From: Glutamicibacter ardleyensis | Lineage (GTDB): Bacteria > Actinomycetota > Actinomycetes > Actinomycetales > Micrococcaceae | Length of the DNA stretch: 64,000 nt | Direction: 5' to 3' | Assembly (NCBI RefSeq): GCF_014644555.1 | Contig: NZ_BMKX01000007.1 | Location: 124,001 to 188,000, forward strand | Shown here: positions 43,616 through 51,965 of the stretch, in pieces | How the letters are laid out: the number at the start of each line of letters is the position of its first letter | Position numbering within the stretch: position 1 is the stretch's first letter | The notes under the pieces: model-generated | The model's input: only the letters and a program-made list of their open reading frames with translations | Database searches by the model: none | Told to the model about the DNA's origin: nothing | Made by a program: the position numbers and the translations under genes

Positions 43616-44041
43616 CTAGTCGGGGTTCGGGCCAGCCGGGAACTCGATGATCTCGCTGCGGATCAAGAAGCGCTTGCCCTCCGGGGCTTCGACGGAGAAA
43701 CCGGATCCCCGCCCGTTGACCACGTCCACGGTGAGCTTGGTGTGCTTCCAGTATTCGAATTGCTCCTTGGACATCCAGAAATCGATGTCGCCCAGAGCGG
43801 TGCCATCAGCGCCGTCCAGGGAAAGCACGCCGAGCCGGATGTCCGATCCCCCGGTGCGGAACTCGCCGGCCGGGTAGCACATCGGCGAGGACCCGTCGCA
43901 GCACCCTCCGGACTGGTGGAACATCAGCGGGCCGTGGATCCCCCACAGCTTGCGCAGCAGGTCCAGGGCTTCGGAGGTGAAGGCCACCCGCGAGAACTCT
44001 TCGCCCTCGATTGCGGCGCGCGTTTCGGTTACGGTGCTCAT
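43616..44041 (-). CDS. DUF779 domain protein
   Basis: A 141-residue protein. The conserved DUF779 elements are HGPLMFHQSGGCCDGSSPMC (about 36-55) with its Cys-Cys pair and Cys, and the later GDIDFWMSKEQFEYWKHT with VDVV. The domain is commonly encoded next to aldehyde dehydrogenases, as here (adhP and aldehyde dehydrogenase upstream on the same strand). The Cys-rich loop may bind metal. Its role is unknown; a redox or sulfur helper for aldehyde oxidation is a guess. Confidence 0.85.
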   Translation of the reverse strand: MSTVTETRAAIEGEEFSRVAFTSEALDLLRKLWGIHGPLMFHQSGGCCDGSSPMCYPAGEFRTGGSDIRLGVLSLDGADGTALGDIDFWMSKEQFEYWKHTKLTVDVVNGRGSGFSVEAPEGKRFLIRSEIIEFPAGPNPD

Positions 44042-44145
44042 GTCCTGCTCCTGCCTCGTTGTCCACGTCCGGATTTATCTCGTTGTGGCCAGTGTCCTCT
44101 TTTTGGGCCGCACCGTCCATCGCTCGGCCAGGGCGGCCAGGACAC

Positions 44146-44185
44146 CGGTACCGGATGCCGCTTCGAAAAGCCGCATCCGGTACCG
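44146..44185 (-). terminator. Long GC-rich hairpin between adhP and the DUF779 gene
   Basis: A perfect 13-bp stem (CGGTACCGGATGC and its complement) closes over 14 bases with no T-run. Such stems occur as T-less terminators or as mRNA processing and stabilising sites in actinobacteria. Confidence 0.55.
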
Positions 44186-44209
44186 TGCCATCAACCGTTG
44201 CGGATCCGG

Positions 44210-45241
44210 CTACGCCCTGCCGGCGTAGTCGATGACAACGCGCCCATCGATCTTGCCATGGCGCATTTCGTCGAATACGGCGTTGATGTCTTCCAGCGGG
44301 CGGGTATGGAAGGTCGGCTTGATCTTCCCTGCCGCATAGAATTCCAGCGCCTCGATCATGTCCTGCCGTGTTCCCACGATCGATCCGCGGATGGTCAGGC
44401 CCTTGAGCACGATGTCGAAAATGGGTGCGGGGAAATCACCGGCGGGCAGCCCGTTGAACACGATCGTTCCGCCGCGCCGGGTCATGCCGATCGCTTGCCC
44501 GAACGCCTTTGGATGCACCGCCGTAACCAGCACGCCGTGCGTTCCGCCAACCTTCTGCTGGATGATCTCGGCCGGGTCCTGGGCGAAGGCATTGACGGTG
44601 ATTTCCGCTCCATGCTTCGAGGCCAGCGCCAGCTTGTCATCGGCCACGTCAATGGCGATCACCCGCATGCCCATGGCCACCGCGTACTGCACCGCGATAT
44701 GGCCCAGTCCGCCGATACCCGAAATAGCCACCCACTGGCCGGGCTTGACCTCAGTCATCTTCAGGCCCTTGAAGACAGTCACTCCCGCGCACAGCACCGG
44801 CGCGATTTCATGGGGATCCGAACCCTCCGGGATGTGCGCGGCATAGCGGGAATCCACCAGCATGTACTGGCCGAAGGAACCGTCCACGGAGTATCCGCCA
44901 TTGGACTGGGCTTCGCACAGCGTCTCCCAGCCGGTGCGGCAGTACTGGCAGTGCCCGCAGGCGCTGGCCAGCCACGCGTTGCCGATCATGTCCCCGAGCG
45001 CGACCTCGGTGACTCCTTCGCCGAGCTTTTCCACGATGCCCACGCCTTCATGCCCGGGAATCAGCGGAAGCTTCGGCTTGACCGGCCAATCGCCCTCGGC
45101 GGCGTGCAGGTCGGTGTGGCAGACGCCCGAGGCGATCAGCTTCACCAGCACCTGGCCGGGGCCGGGCTCGGGGATCTCGGCGTCCTTCACCTGGAACTCT
45201 TCGCCGAAGCCTTCGACTATTGCAGCTTTCATCTTGCTCAT
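44210..45241 (-). CDS. adhP: Zinc-dependent alcohol dehydrogenase, AdhP type
   Basis: A 343-residue medium-chain dehydrogenase. The catalytic zinc is held by GVCHTDLHAAEGDWP and PGHEGVGIVEKLGEGV; the structural zinc by ACGHCQYCRTGWETLCEAQ; the NAD site is GIGGLGHIAVQYA. It interconverts primary alcohols and aldehydes. Start ATG 45241 follows AAAGGACAAAGTAC; 45232 is an alternative. Downstream of the aldehyde dehydrogenase and upstream of DUF779, it completes an alcohol-to-acid module. Its GC-rich codon use differs from that of the aldehyde dehydrogenase gene. Confidence 0.92.
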   Translation of the reverse strand: MSKMKAAIVEGFGEEFQVKDAEIPEPGPGQVLVKLIASGVCHTDLHAAEGDWPVKPKLPLIPGHEGVGIVEKLGEGVTEVALGDMIGNAWLASACGHCQYCRTGWETLCEAQSNGGYSVDGSFGQYMLVDSRYAAHIPEGSDPHEIAPVLCAGVTVFKGLKMTEVKPGQWVAISGIGGLGHIAVQYAVAMGMRVIAIDVADDKLALASKHGAEITVNAFAQDPAEIIQQKVGGTHGVLVTAVHPKAFGQAIGMTRRGGTIVFNGLPAGDFPAPIFDIVLKGLTIRGSIVGTRQDMIEALEFYAAGKIKPTFHTRPLEDINAVFDEMRHGKIDGRVVIDYAGRA

Positions 45242-45265
45242 GTACTTTGTCCTTTGCATGGTATT

Positions 45266-45348
45266 CGAAGGTGCGGGGTGCCGGCTGGCGTGCGGGGGAT
45301 GAGGCCAATCGATCCCCGGACGCTGTCCCGGCTGGCCCCGTACCTTCG
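45266..45348 (-). promoter_or_regulatory. Nested hairpin between aldehyde dehydrogenase and adhP
   Basis: CGAAGGTGCGGGG (45266-45278) pairs with CCCCGTACCTTCG (45336-45348) through 12 pairs and one wobble; inside the loop GGGGAT and ATCCCC form a second stem. No T-run follows on the minus strand. It may lower or tune expression of adhP relative to the aldehyde dehydrogenase. Confidence 0.5.
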
Positions 45349-45390
45349 AGGTCTGTTGTCATCTCATGCTGCTCGTGGCAGCTACTGCTC

Positions 45391-46914
45391 CTAGAAGAAG
45401 CCCAGCTTGTCTTCCGAGTAGGAAACCAGCAGGTTCTTGGTCTGCTGGTAGTGGTCCAGCATCATCAGGTGGTTCTCGCGCCCGATACCCGAAGACTTGT
45501 AGCCACCGAAAGCCGAGTGAGCTGGGTAGGCGTGATACTGGTTGACCCACACACGACCCGCCTGAATGGCGCGCCCTGCACGGTAGGCCACGTTGCCGTT
45601 GCGGCTCCAGACGCCCGAGCCCAATCCATACAGGGTGTCATTGGCGATCGTGATCGCTTCGTCGTAGTCCTTGAACTTGGCGACCGCTACCACCGGACCG
45701 AAGATCTCCTCTTGGAAGATGCGCATGTCGTTGGTGCCTTCAAAGATGGTTGGCTGCACGTAGTAACCACCGGACAGTTCCCCGCCCAGGTCCGCGCGTC
45801 CTCCACCGAGCAGCACCTTGGCGCCTTCGGCCTTACCGATATCCATGTAAGACAGGATCTTCTCGAGCTGGTCGTTGGATGCCTGGGCACCCATCATGGT
45901 TTCGGTATCCAGCGGGTGGCCCTGCTTGATGGCCTTGGTACGGGCGATGACATCGCCCATGAAGCGGTCGTAGATACTTTCCTGGATCAATGCACGCGAT
46001 GGGCAGGTGCAAACCTCACCCTGATTTAGCGCGAACATGGTGAAGCCCTCTTGAGCCTTGTCGTAGAAGGCATCGTCCTTATCTGCGATGTCCTCGAAGA
46101 ATAGATTCGGGGACTTGCCACCAAGTTCGAGGGTGACCGGGATCAGATTTTCCGAGGCGTACTGCATGATCAAGCGTCCGGTGGTGGTCTCACCAGTGAA
46201 TGCGATCTTGCGGATGCGCTTGTTGCTGGCCAGCGGCTTGCCGCACTCCACACCGAAGCCGTTGACGACATTCAGGACGCCGGCAGGCAGCAGGTCACCA
46301 ATCAGTTCCATGAGTACCAGGATCGAGACAGGCGTCTGTTCTGCAGGCTTGAGCACAATGGCGTTACCGGCTGCCAAGGCGGGCGCGAGCTTCCACACGG
46401 CCATCAGGATAGGGAAATTCCAAGGGATAATCTGGCCTACTACGCCCAGTGGTTCGTGATAGTGGTACGCGGTGGTATCTTCATCCAGCTGGGAAAGGCT
46501 TCCTTCTTGGGCGCGAATAGCGCCAGCGAAATAACGGAAGTGGTCCACTGCCAAAGGAAGATCGGCATTGATGCACTCGCGAATGGCTTTGCCGTTGTCC
46601 CAGGTTTCGGCCACTGCCATCATTTCGAGGTTTTCCTCGATGCGGTCTGCAATCTTGTTTAGGATGACTGCGCGTTCAGCCGGGCTAGTCTTGCCCCACG
46701 CTGGAGCAGCTGCGTGGGCTGCATCCAGGGCTACCTCGATGTCTTCTGCAGTGGAGCGCGCCACTTCGCAGAAGACCTTACCGGTTACCGGGGTGACATT
46801 TTCAAAGTACATGCCCTTAACCGGAGCAACCCATTCGCCACCAATGTAGTTCTCGTAGCGTGGTTTAAAATTGACCAATGCCCCATCGGTGTTTGGATTT
46901 GCATAAACGCCCAT
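45391..46914 (-). CDS. Aldehyde dehydrogenase (acetaldehyde/ExaC type)
   Basis: A 507-residue NAD-dependent aldehyde dehydrogenase. Active-site parts: [49 protein letters not shown] (catalytic Glu) and [16 protein letters not shown] (catalytic Cys). This close match to the ExaC/AldA group suggests acetaldehyde or other short aldehydes as substrates. It is the first gene of the adhP-DUF779 run. A CRP-like site lies upstream, and a GAF-domain regulator gene follows it on the chromosome in the same direction (47024-48244). Confidence 0.92.
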   Translation of the reverse strand: MGVYANPNTDGALVNFKPRYENYIGGEWVAPVKGMYFENVTPVTGKVFCEVARSTAEDIEVALDAAHAAAPAWGKTSPAERAVILNKIADRIEENLEMMAVAETWDNGKAIRECINADLPLAVDHFRYFAGAIRAQEGSLSQLDEDTTAYHYHEPLGVVGQIIPWNFPILMAVWKLAPALAAGNAIVLKPAEQTPVSILVLMELIGDLLPAGVLNVVNGFGVECGKPLASNKRIRKIAFTGETTTGRLIMQYASENLIPVTLELGGKSPNLFFEDIADKDDAFYDKAQEGFTMFALNQGEVCTCPSRALIQESIYDRFMGDVIARTKAIKQGHPLDTETMMGAQASNDQLEKILSYMDIGKAEGAKVLLGGGRADLGGELSGGYYVQPTIFEGTNDMRIFQEEIFGPVVAVAKFKDYDEAITIANDTLYGLGSGVWSRNGNVAYRAGRAIQAGRVWVNQYHAYPAHSAFGGYKSSGIGRENHLMMLDHYQQTKNLLVSYSEDKLGFF

Positions 46915-46974
46915 TGCTGCACGACTCCTTAGTCAGTCATTCTGGCCACGATGTCTTCACCGCGGAACCTTGAA

Positions 46975-46990
46975 TGTGACTCTAGTCACG
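46975..46990. promoter_or_regulatory. CRP/GlxR-like site before the aldehyde dehydrogenase
   Basis: TGTGACTCTAGTCACG fits the TGTGA-N6-TCACA consensus with one mismatch and contains a perfect GTGAC-N4-GTCAC dyad. Centred about 68 bases before the ATG, it could serve an activator. A cAMP-responsive regulator is inferred. Confidence 0.55.
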
Positions 46991-47023
46991 TAAAGGTTGC
47001 AAGTAGGTTGCAGCTGAAGTCCG

Positions 47024-48244
47024 CTATTCGTCCAGCCCTTGAACCTCGGCAACGATCAGCGAACGAGCCGGCGAATCAGCTGGCAGTTCCCGCAAGGCCG
47101 CACGCAACAAATCCGAGTCAGCCAGCTGGCGGCCCAAGTTCAATAGCTGATGGGCGGTGCCTCGATCCAGAACCATTTCACGCAAGGCCGCCTCGGCACG
47201 GTAGCGCAGCAGTATGATTCCTGGAGCCTGCGACCGTGCGAGCATCCCTGGCGAATATATCTGCAAGGCAGCGCCGAGATCGCCTTCCTCCAAGGCCTTC
47301 CATAGCCGGCCAATTGTTGTTTGCAAACCCCATTGCAATCGATAGGGTCGCGAGGTCAATGTTCTCCCCGGGACCGTCCCAAGCACTTTGCGTAACCTGA
47401 CGATTTCGGCTCGAGCGGTGCCTTCTGCTGCCGCATCAGGCCTTTCGAATAGCTCCTCGACAAGTTGAGCCGTATTCAGCCCTTCTCGATATTGTGCTAG
47501 CAACGTCAGGATTTCAGCGTGGCGCAGGGAGATCGGAACGGAACCTAGGTGAGCACCGTCGGAGCGGCCAAGATCCAGATAGTCCGGGTCTGCCACTACT
47601 CCAGCGCCAGGCAGGAGTAATTGAGTTTCCGCAGCCATCACCGCCGCTTGCAGTAGCGGCAGTGAATGCGTTGCGATGGCATCTGGCCCGCCAGTCAGAT
47701 CAATTGCGCCTATTACTTGCCCGGTGCGTGGATCTCGGATGGGAACCGCGGAGCAGCTGTATTGGTGAGCTCTTTCGTAAAGATGCTCCGCACCTGAGAC
47801 TTGGGATCCAGCACCGGTGGCTAGTGCCATTCCCGGTGCAGACGTTCCAACCGTCCTTTCCGCCCAGTCGGCGCCGGCCATGAAGCCTACGCCTTCCGCT
47901 TGAGTCAGGGCGCCATTGCTGCCTGCGACCCACAACAAGGTGCCGCCGGTGTCAGCCAATGCGACTAAGAGGTTGGCGTCAGTTGCTGCGGGAACCAAGA
48001 GTTTTTCAAAAACCGGCCAAATCCGCTGCAGCTCACTACGTTCGCGAGCAAGCCTCAGATGATCATCACTGAGCACTGAGGGGACTTGAACGGCAGTGAG
48101 AGATGCCAGCGAGCGCTTCCATGATTCACGCACATCACTTCGCAGTGGAAGTTCTGCCACCCCTGCCTCTCGCGTCTCCAAAAGCTCATGCGCGTGCTGG
48201 GCGCGACGCGATGCGCCGGACCAATCTATGGCGGACTCGCCCAT
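47024..48244 (-). CDS. GAF-domain transcriptional regulator (AcoR-like N-terminus)
   Basis: A 406-residue protein. The N-terminal part resembles AcoR-type sensor regions (SWKRSLA near residue 43, then FEKLLVPAATDANLLVALADTGGTLLWV and the GAF block ERTVGTSAPGMALATG). There is no AAA+ domain and no Fis helix; instead a winged-helix-like region (residues about 240-305, SLRHAEILTLLAQYREGLN) ends in a helical tail. This architecture is a common actinobacterial regulator beside aldehyde/alcohol dehydrogenase genes, so it is the likely activator of the downstream operon. Confidence 0.82.
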   Translation of the reverse strand: MGESAIDWSGASRRAQHAHELLETREAGVAELPLRSDVRESWKRSLASLTAVQVPSVLSDDHLRLARERSELQRIWPVFEKLLVPAATDANLLVALADTGGTLLWVAGSNGALTQAEGVGFMAGADWAERTVGTSAPGMALATGAGSQVSGAEHLYERAHQYSCSAVPIRDPRTGQVIGAIDLTGGPDAIATHSLPLLQAAVMAAETQLLLPGAGVVADPDYLDLGRSDGAHLGSVPISLRHAEILTLLAQYREGLNTAQLVEELFERPDAAAEGTARAEIVRLRKVLGTVPGRTLTSRPYRLQWGLQTTIGRLWKALEEGDLGAALQIYSPGMLARSQAPGIILLRYRAEAALREMVLDRGTAHQLLNLGRQLADSDLLRAALRELPADSPARSLIVAEVQGLDE

Positions 48245-48530
48245 AACTCTCCTCTATCCAGCAACCTGGATTTCTGCAGTGCTCACCAGCCTAGGCGACT
48301 ACGTGGGACTTGAGAAGAGCTATCTTCTTCTCAACATACGGGTTCACTTTCAGGGGCCTTGCCCCCACAAACAGGGTCCTATCCGAGGTTGAGCCTGCTA
48401 CGTCTAAACCCATTAAAACAAATAGATAAGTCACCTATAAATTGCCAACATTTAGGGATAAGTTCACCAAGGTCATTTCTTAGAATTTCATCCTTGATCC
48501 CTTTCCATTTCTTCGTCGTTGAGAGTATCG

Positions 48531-48548
48531 TACAACCAAATGGTTGTA
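48531..48548. promoter_or_regulatory. ArsR-type operator that contains the start codon
   Basis: TACAACCA-AA-TGGTTGTA is a perfect 8-2-8 palindrome; the ATG of the ArsR gene (48540-48542) begins in its centre. Binding of the repressor there would block transcription or, if the message is leaderless, sit on the transcription start. Confidence 0.65.
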
Positions 48549-48878
48549 TATGAATTGAGCGAAGAACAGACAAACAAGGTCTTCCGCGCCTTGGCAGACG
48601 CCACACGAAGAGACATCGTGGCGCGAACCTTGCACGCCGAGGTCAGTATTTCCACACTGGCCGCCGACTACGACATGTCTTTTGCCGCAGTCCAGAAGCA
48701 TGTGGCATTTTTGGAGTCCGCTGGTCTGGTCAGCAAAATCGCACGTGGCCGCGAACGTATTGTTCGAGGTCAGCCGGACACGATCCGGCACGCCCAGCAG
48801 TTACTTTCATCCCTCGAAGAAATCTGGCGCCAGCGCATCAACCGGCTCGACGATTTCCTCGCCGACGAGGCAACTTAA
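48540..48878 (+). CDS. ArsR-family winged-helix regulator
   Basis: A 112-residue regulator with the ArsR pattern KVFRALADATRRDIVARTLH, then ISTLAADYDMSFAAVQKHVAFLESAGLV. The N-terminal MVVYELS fits the family start. The cysteine motif of metal-sensing ArsR members is absent; this type (as in the ArsR-AHSA1 pairs) is usually paired with an SRPBCC gene, which follows 11 bases later. The start codon lies within an operator palindrome. No ribosome site is seen. Confidence 0.85.
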   Translation: MVVYELSEEQTNKVFRALADATRRDIVARTLHAEVSISTLAADYDMSFAAVQKHVAFLESAGLVSKIARGRERIVRGQPDTIRHAQQLLSSLEEIWRQRINRLDDFLADEAT

Positions 48879-48889
48879 GGAGTAATCTC

Positions 48890-49861
48890 ATGCCCGTCAC
48901 TTCAGTTATCCAAGATGCCCAAGCCCTCACGCTCACGGTACACGCCGAGTTTGGCGTGAAGGTTTCCCGTCTCTGGGACGCCTACCTCGATCCGCGCCAG
49001 ATTGAAAAGTTCTGGGGACCGGTTGAGTACCCCGCGACTTTCACCCGGCACGATGCAGTGTCAGGTGGTCGCACCAATTACCATATGACCTCTCCCGAAG
49101 GAGAAGAGTTCCACGGCTACTGGGACTGGAACGAAATCGTCGAGCAGAAGTTCTTCGAAGTCACCGACGGTTTCGCGCATTCCGATGGCTCCCCGAACAC
49201 CGAGTTGCCCACCACGCGCACCACCTTTTCCTTTGACCCGCAAGATTCGGGAAGCAAGCTGACCATCACTTCAAACTTCGATTCCATGGAGGCCTTAGAA
49301 CAAGTTGTAGCCATGGGCATGATCGATGGGACTCGTTCGGCTATGAGCCAGATCGAACAGGTGCTCAGCGATCTGCGTGACTACTCAAAGAATTTCACCA
49401 CCGAGGCCCAGCTCCTCTCCGATACCCAGGTTCGCGTCAGCCGGATTATCCGAGGAACCCGCGAACAGGTGTGGCTGGCGCACCACGATGCACAGCTTAT
49501 GAAACGCTGGCTGCTCGGCCCCGACGGCTGGAGAATGACTGAATGTGCCCCACCCGAGGCTGTTGGCGACAGCTACCGTTACCACTGGGAACCGGAATCC
49601 GGCACCGCGGAGCAGTGGTTCGGTTTCACCGGCACACTGCTAGAACAGTTGCCGCAGTCCTACGAACGGACCACCGAGCAAATGATCGACACCGACTACC
49701 CAGCAACCATCAACGAATCAACGTTCACCGAAACTACCGCGGGTACGCTACTGTCCATCGTCATCACCTATCCGGATGCCCAGACCAGAGACATGGTGCT
49801 AGCCACCGGAATGACTAACGGGATGGAGGCCAGCTACGCACGGCTCGAATCGCTGCTCTAA
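48890..49861 (+). CDS. Tandem SRPBCC (AHSA1-like) domain protein
   Basis: A 323-residue protein with two AHSA1/START-like lipid-binding folds: residues about 15-155 (VSRLWDAYLDPRQIEKFWGP; TRHDAVSGGRTNYHMTSP) and about 170-320 (VSRIIRGTREQVWLAHHDAQLMKRWLLGP; AVGDSYRYHWEPES). Both repeat the typical W-x-x-W order. It follows its ArsR regulator and carries a fine ribosome site (TTAAGGAGT). Single-domain relatives are common; the duplication is notable. Ligand unknown. Confidence 0.83.
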   Translation: MPVTSVIQDAQALTLTVHAEFGVKVSRLWDAYLDPRQIEKFWGPVEYPATFTRHDAVSGGRTNYHMTSPEGEEFHGYWDWNEIVEQKFFEVTDGFAHSDGSPNTELPTTRTTFSFDPQDSGSKLTITSNFDSMEALEQVVAMGMIDGTRSAMSQIEQVLSDLRDYSKNFTTEAQLLSDTQVRVSRIIRGTREQVWLAHHDAQLMKRWLLGPDGWRMTECAPPEAVGDSYRYHWEPESGTAEQWFGFTGTLLEQLPQSYERTTEQMIDTDYPATINESTFTETTAGTLLSIVITYPDAQTRDMVLATGMTNGMEASYARLESLL

Positions 49862-49919
49862 GCGCGATTCGCCCCACATCCGGCACGCGGGCGCGCGCAA
49901 ATATGAAACACTTGGAAGC

Positions 49920-50621
49920 ATGACTTCCCACAATTCACGCGCAGGCCTGGATAAGCAGGCCACCCAGGTTCAGGACATGTTCGACAAGTTGGCGCCACGT
50001 TATGACTTGCTCAACACCTTGATGACCGGCGGCATTGTGAACTACTGGCGCAAGATCACCACCGAGGCGATCGCACCGAAGCCCGGCGAGCGCATTCTTG
50101 ACCTTGCCGCGGGTACCGGAACTTCCTCGGTGCCGCTGGCCAAGGTCGGCGCCAAGGTGACCGCTTGCGATATGTCCCACGGCATGCTCGCCGAGGGTCG
50201 CAAGCGCTACCCGCAGCTTGAATTCGTCTACGGCGACGGTACCGATCTGCCATTCGAGGACAACTCCTTTGACGCGGTCACCATCTCCTACGGACTGCGC
50301 AACATCTCCGACACCGAGAAGGCTCTGTCGGAGATGCACCGCGTGACCAAGCCGGGCGGTCGCATTGTGGTGGCAGAGTTCTCCACCCCCACAATGACTC
50401 CGATCAAGCAGGCTTACAAGCAGTTCTTGCCTCGCGTGATCCCAGCCTTGGGATACATCGTTTCGCCAAACCCGACGGCCTACGCCTACCTGGCTGAGTC
50501 CATCGCTGCCTGGCCAAACCAGCAAGACCTAGGACAGAAGTTCATCAACGTCGGTTGGAAGAACGTCGAGTTCCGTAACCTGACCGGCGGCATTGTCGCC
50601 GTACACCGCGCTTGGAAGTAG
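49920..50621 (+). CDS. menG: Demethylmenaquinone methyltransferase
   Basis: A 233-residue UbiE/MenG-type enzyme that makes menaquinone from demethylmenaquinone. SAM motif I is ILDLAAGTGTSSVPLA; the family markers FDKLAPRYDLLNTLMTGGI (near residue 20) and YGLRNISDTEKALSEMHRVTKPGG are all present. A strong terminator follows, so it is transcribed alone. Confidence 0.93.
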   Translation: MTSHNSRAGLDKQATQVQDMFDKLAPRYDLLNTLMTGGIVNYWRKITTEAIAPKPGERILDLAAGTGTSSVPLAKVGAKVTACDMSHGMLAEGRKRYPQLEFVYGDGTDLPFEDNSFDAVTISYGLRNISDTEKALSEMHRVTKPGGRIVVAEFSTPTMTPIKQAYKQFLPRVIPALGYIVSPNPTAYAYLAESIAAWPNQQDLGQKFINVGWKNVEFRNLTGGIVAVHRAWK

Positions 50622-50640
50622 CCCTTCCGCAGAATTGATC

Positions 50641-50683
50641 TTTCGGTTCGCATCCAACGCTGGATGCGAACCGAAAGTTTTTA
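50641..50683 (+). terminator. Rho-independent terminator after menG
   Basis: A perfect stem (TTTCGGTTCGCATCCA with TGGATGCGAACCGAAA, loop of four) is followed by five Ts. Confidence 0.9.
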
Positions 50684-50723
50684 ACGATGTTTTTTCGTTT
50701 GTGTTGCTGGCATGCTTGGGTGC

Positions 50724-51542
50724 ATGAGCCTGCTCGCTAGTGAAGCACCACGCACCGCCCTGAGTTGGAAACTACTGCCAGCGGCCTTACTCGCGGTATC
50801 CGGCGTGCTACTTTTCGGCGTTGAAAACGATCTGTTGGGCTATGGTCTGCTTGTGTTGAGCCTGCTTACGGCTGCCTTTATCGACCGCAGGCTCGCATGC
50901 CACCTGGCGCTCATAGCCGCAGGGCTGGCCATCATCAGCTTGGTCCCGTTAAACGCCGACTTAAGCTTGGGACATATGGCACTGATGGGCGGCGCGCTGG
51001 CACTGGCCGTAGTGGTTCCCTGGCTGGTATCGAGATTCGTATACCGCGAAAAGATCATCAAATTTCCGGTGAATACCGGACGTAAATGGCCATTAGTTGC
51101 CAAACTTTATCTACTGGGCGTCGTAGCCTTGGGCTACTTCATTCTGCCGGTGTATTTGATAAGTACCGGCGTTTACCAGAATTGGCCAGATGCCTCGGAT
51201 CCAACCATCTTCTGGCGACTCTTCCTCGGCGTTAACTCCGTAGGGATCTGGGACGAGCTATTCTTCATCTGCACCACCTTCACGTTATTGCGCCAGCACT
51301 TCCCTGACTGGCTAGCGAATCTTTTGCAGGCGGTGATCTTCTCCTCGTTCTTATGGGAGATCGGCTACCAATCTTGGGGTCCTCTACTCACTTTCCCCTT
51401 TGCGCTATTGCAGGGCTACACCTTCAAACTGACCAAGTCACTGACCTACGTCATCTCGGTGCACCTAATCTTCGACTTCGTGCTGTTTCTCGCGCTGGTC
51501 CATGCCCACAATCCAGCATGGCTTCCAATTTTCTTGTACTGA
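50724..51542 (+). CDS. CPBP-type (CAAX protease-like) membrane protein
   Basis: About 272 residues with eight or so hydrophobic segments. The C-terminal half resembles the CPBP domain: WDELFFICTTFTLLRQHFP, then ISVHLIFDFVLFLALVHAH. The classic E-E-x3-R motif is here D-E-L-F-F-I, and the later His-containing motifs are only partly present, so protease activity is doubtful. An ATG at 50712 is an equally possible start. It stands alone between menG and the ABC-F leader. Confidence 0.65.
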   Translation: MSLLASEAPRTALSWKLLPAALLAVSGVLLFGVENDLLGYGLLVLSLLTAAFIDRRLACHLALIAAGLAIISLVPLNADLSLGHMALMGGALALAVVVPWLVSRFVYREKIIKFPVNTGRKWPLVAKLYLLGVVALGYFILPVYLISTGVYQNWPDASDPTIFWRLFLGVNSVGIWDELFFICTTFTLLRQHFPDWLANLLQAVIFSSFLWEIGYQSWGPLLTFPFALLQGYTFKLTKSLTYVISVHLIFDFVLFLALVHAHNPAWLPIFLY

Positions 51543-51697
51543 CTGCTCAACCGCTCACGCTGCGCTGTTAGGGGTGGCTTGTGAAAAAGTAAAATATCCG
51601 ACGGTAGCGCGATTCTCCGCTATAAGTAGGACTTTTTCTGACCCGTGACCCGTTCCATTCACAGCAAGCATCTGATGTACGCGGGCGAAGGATATTC

Positions 51698-51716
51698 TAA
51701 TGGTCAAAAACCATTA
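51698..51716. repeat. Inverted repeat in the gene-free region before the ABC-F gene
   Basis: TAATGGT, five bases, ACCATTA: a perfect 7-5-7 dyad about 145 bases before the candidate ABC-F promoter. It may be an operator or the start of an RNA structure. The rest of 51543-51860 holds no gene that I can support; a further stem (CCCGAA/TTCGGG, 51753-51767) is also present. Confidence 0.4.
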
Positions 51717-51860
51717 CATTGGTTCGCACGTAGCAACTGACAAGGATTCTCACCCGAAGAGTTCGGGTCTTGCGGAAGCTTCGCCATCGCCTTGCGGACG
51801 CACGTTACGGACATCGAGTTCCCTAGCGTCGCATATTCAACGAATTCACAAGCCACCCCC

Positions 51861-51869
51861 TGTTACACT
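51861..51869 (+). promoter_or_regulatory. Extended -10 promoter for the ABC-F leader
   Basis: TGTTACACT combines a TG extension and a TACACT hexamer (TAnnnT form). Seven bases follow before the ATG at 51877, so transcription is expected to start at or one base before the A of that ATG. The -35 region is weak. Confidence 0.55.
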
Positions 51870-51876
51870 CAAATAC

Positions 51877-51891
51877 ATGGATACCCGCTAA
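51877..51891 (+). CDS. Four-codon leader ORF (M-D-T-R-stop), candidate sensor of ribosome stalling
   Basis: ATG GAT ACC CGC TAA encodes four amino acids and starts where the RNA is expected to begin, so it would be translated as a leaderless ORF. A ribosome on it would reach or cover the start of arm 1 of the following hairpins, at 51908. Short leader ORFs of this sort control antibiotic resistance genes. Translation is not proven. Confidence 0.45.
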   Translation: MDTR

Positions 51892-51907
51892 GCTCGCCAA
51901 TGACCTC

Positions 51908-51965
51908 GCACCGCACTTCGGTGCACATCGTTCATTTTGGCTACCGGCTTCGGTATCCCTTTTTT
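51908..51965 (+). terminator. Conditional terminator (attenuator) in the ABC-F leader
   Basis: Arm 1 GCACCG (51908-51913) pairs with arm 2 CGGTGC (51919-51924). Arm 3 GGCTACCG (51939-51946) pairs with arm 4 CGGTATCC (51951-51958), and six Ts follow (51960-51965), making an intrinsic terminator 79 bases before the coding region. Arm 2 can instead pair with arm 3 (CGGT with ACCG), which would break the terminator if arm 1 is blocked. Confidence 0.65.

Noticed and set aside
43586-45394. 602-residue open frame on the plus strand opposite adhP and the DUF779 gene
   Set aside because: It is antisense to two genes with clear catalytic motifs; long shadow frames are expected in GC-rich coding DNA, and its peptide shows no family pattern.
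51700-51891. 63-residue frame ending in M-D-T-R before the ABC-F gene
   Set aside because: No ribosome site, and most of it lies upstream of the likely promoter; only its last four codons are proposed to be translated.
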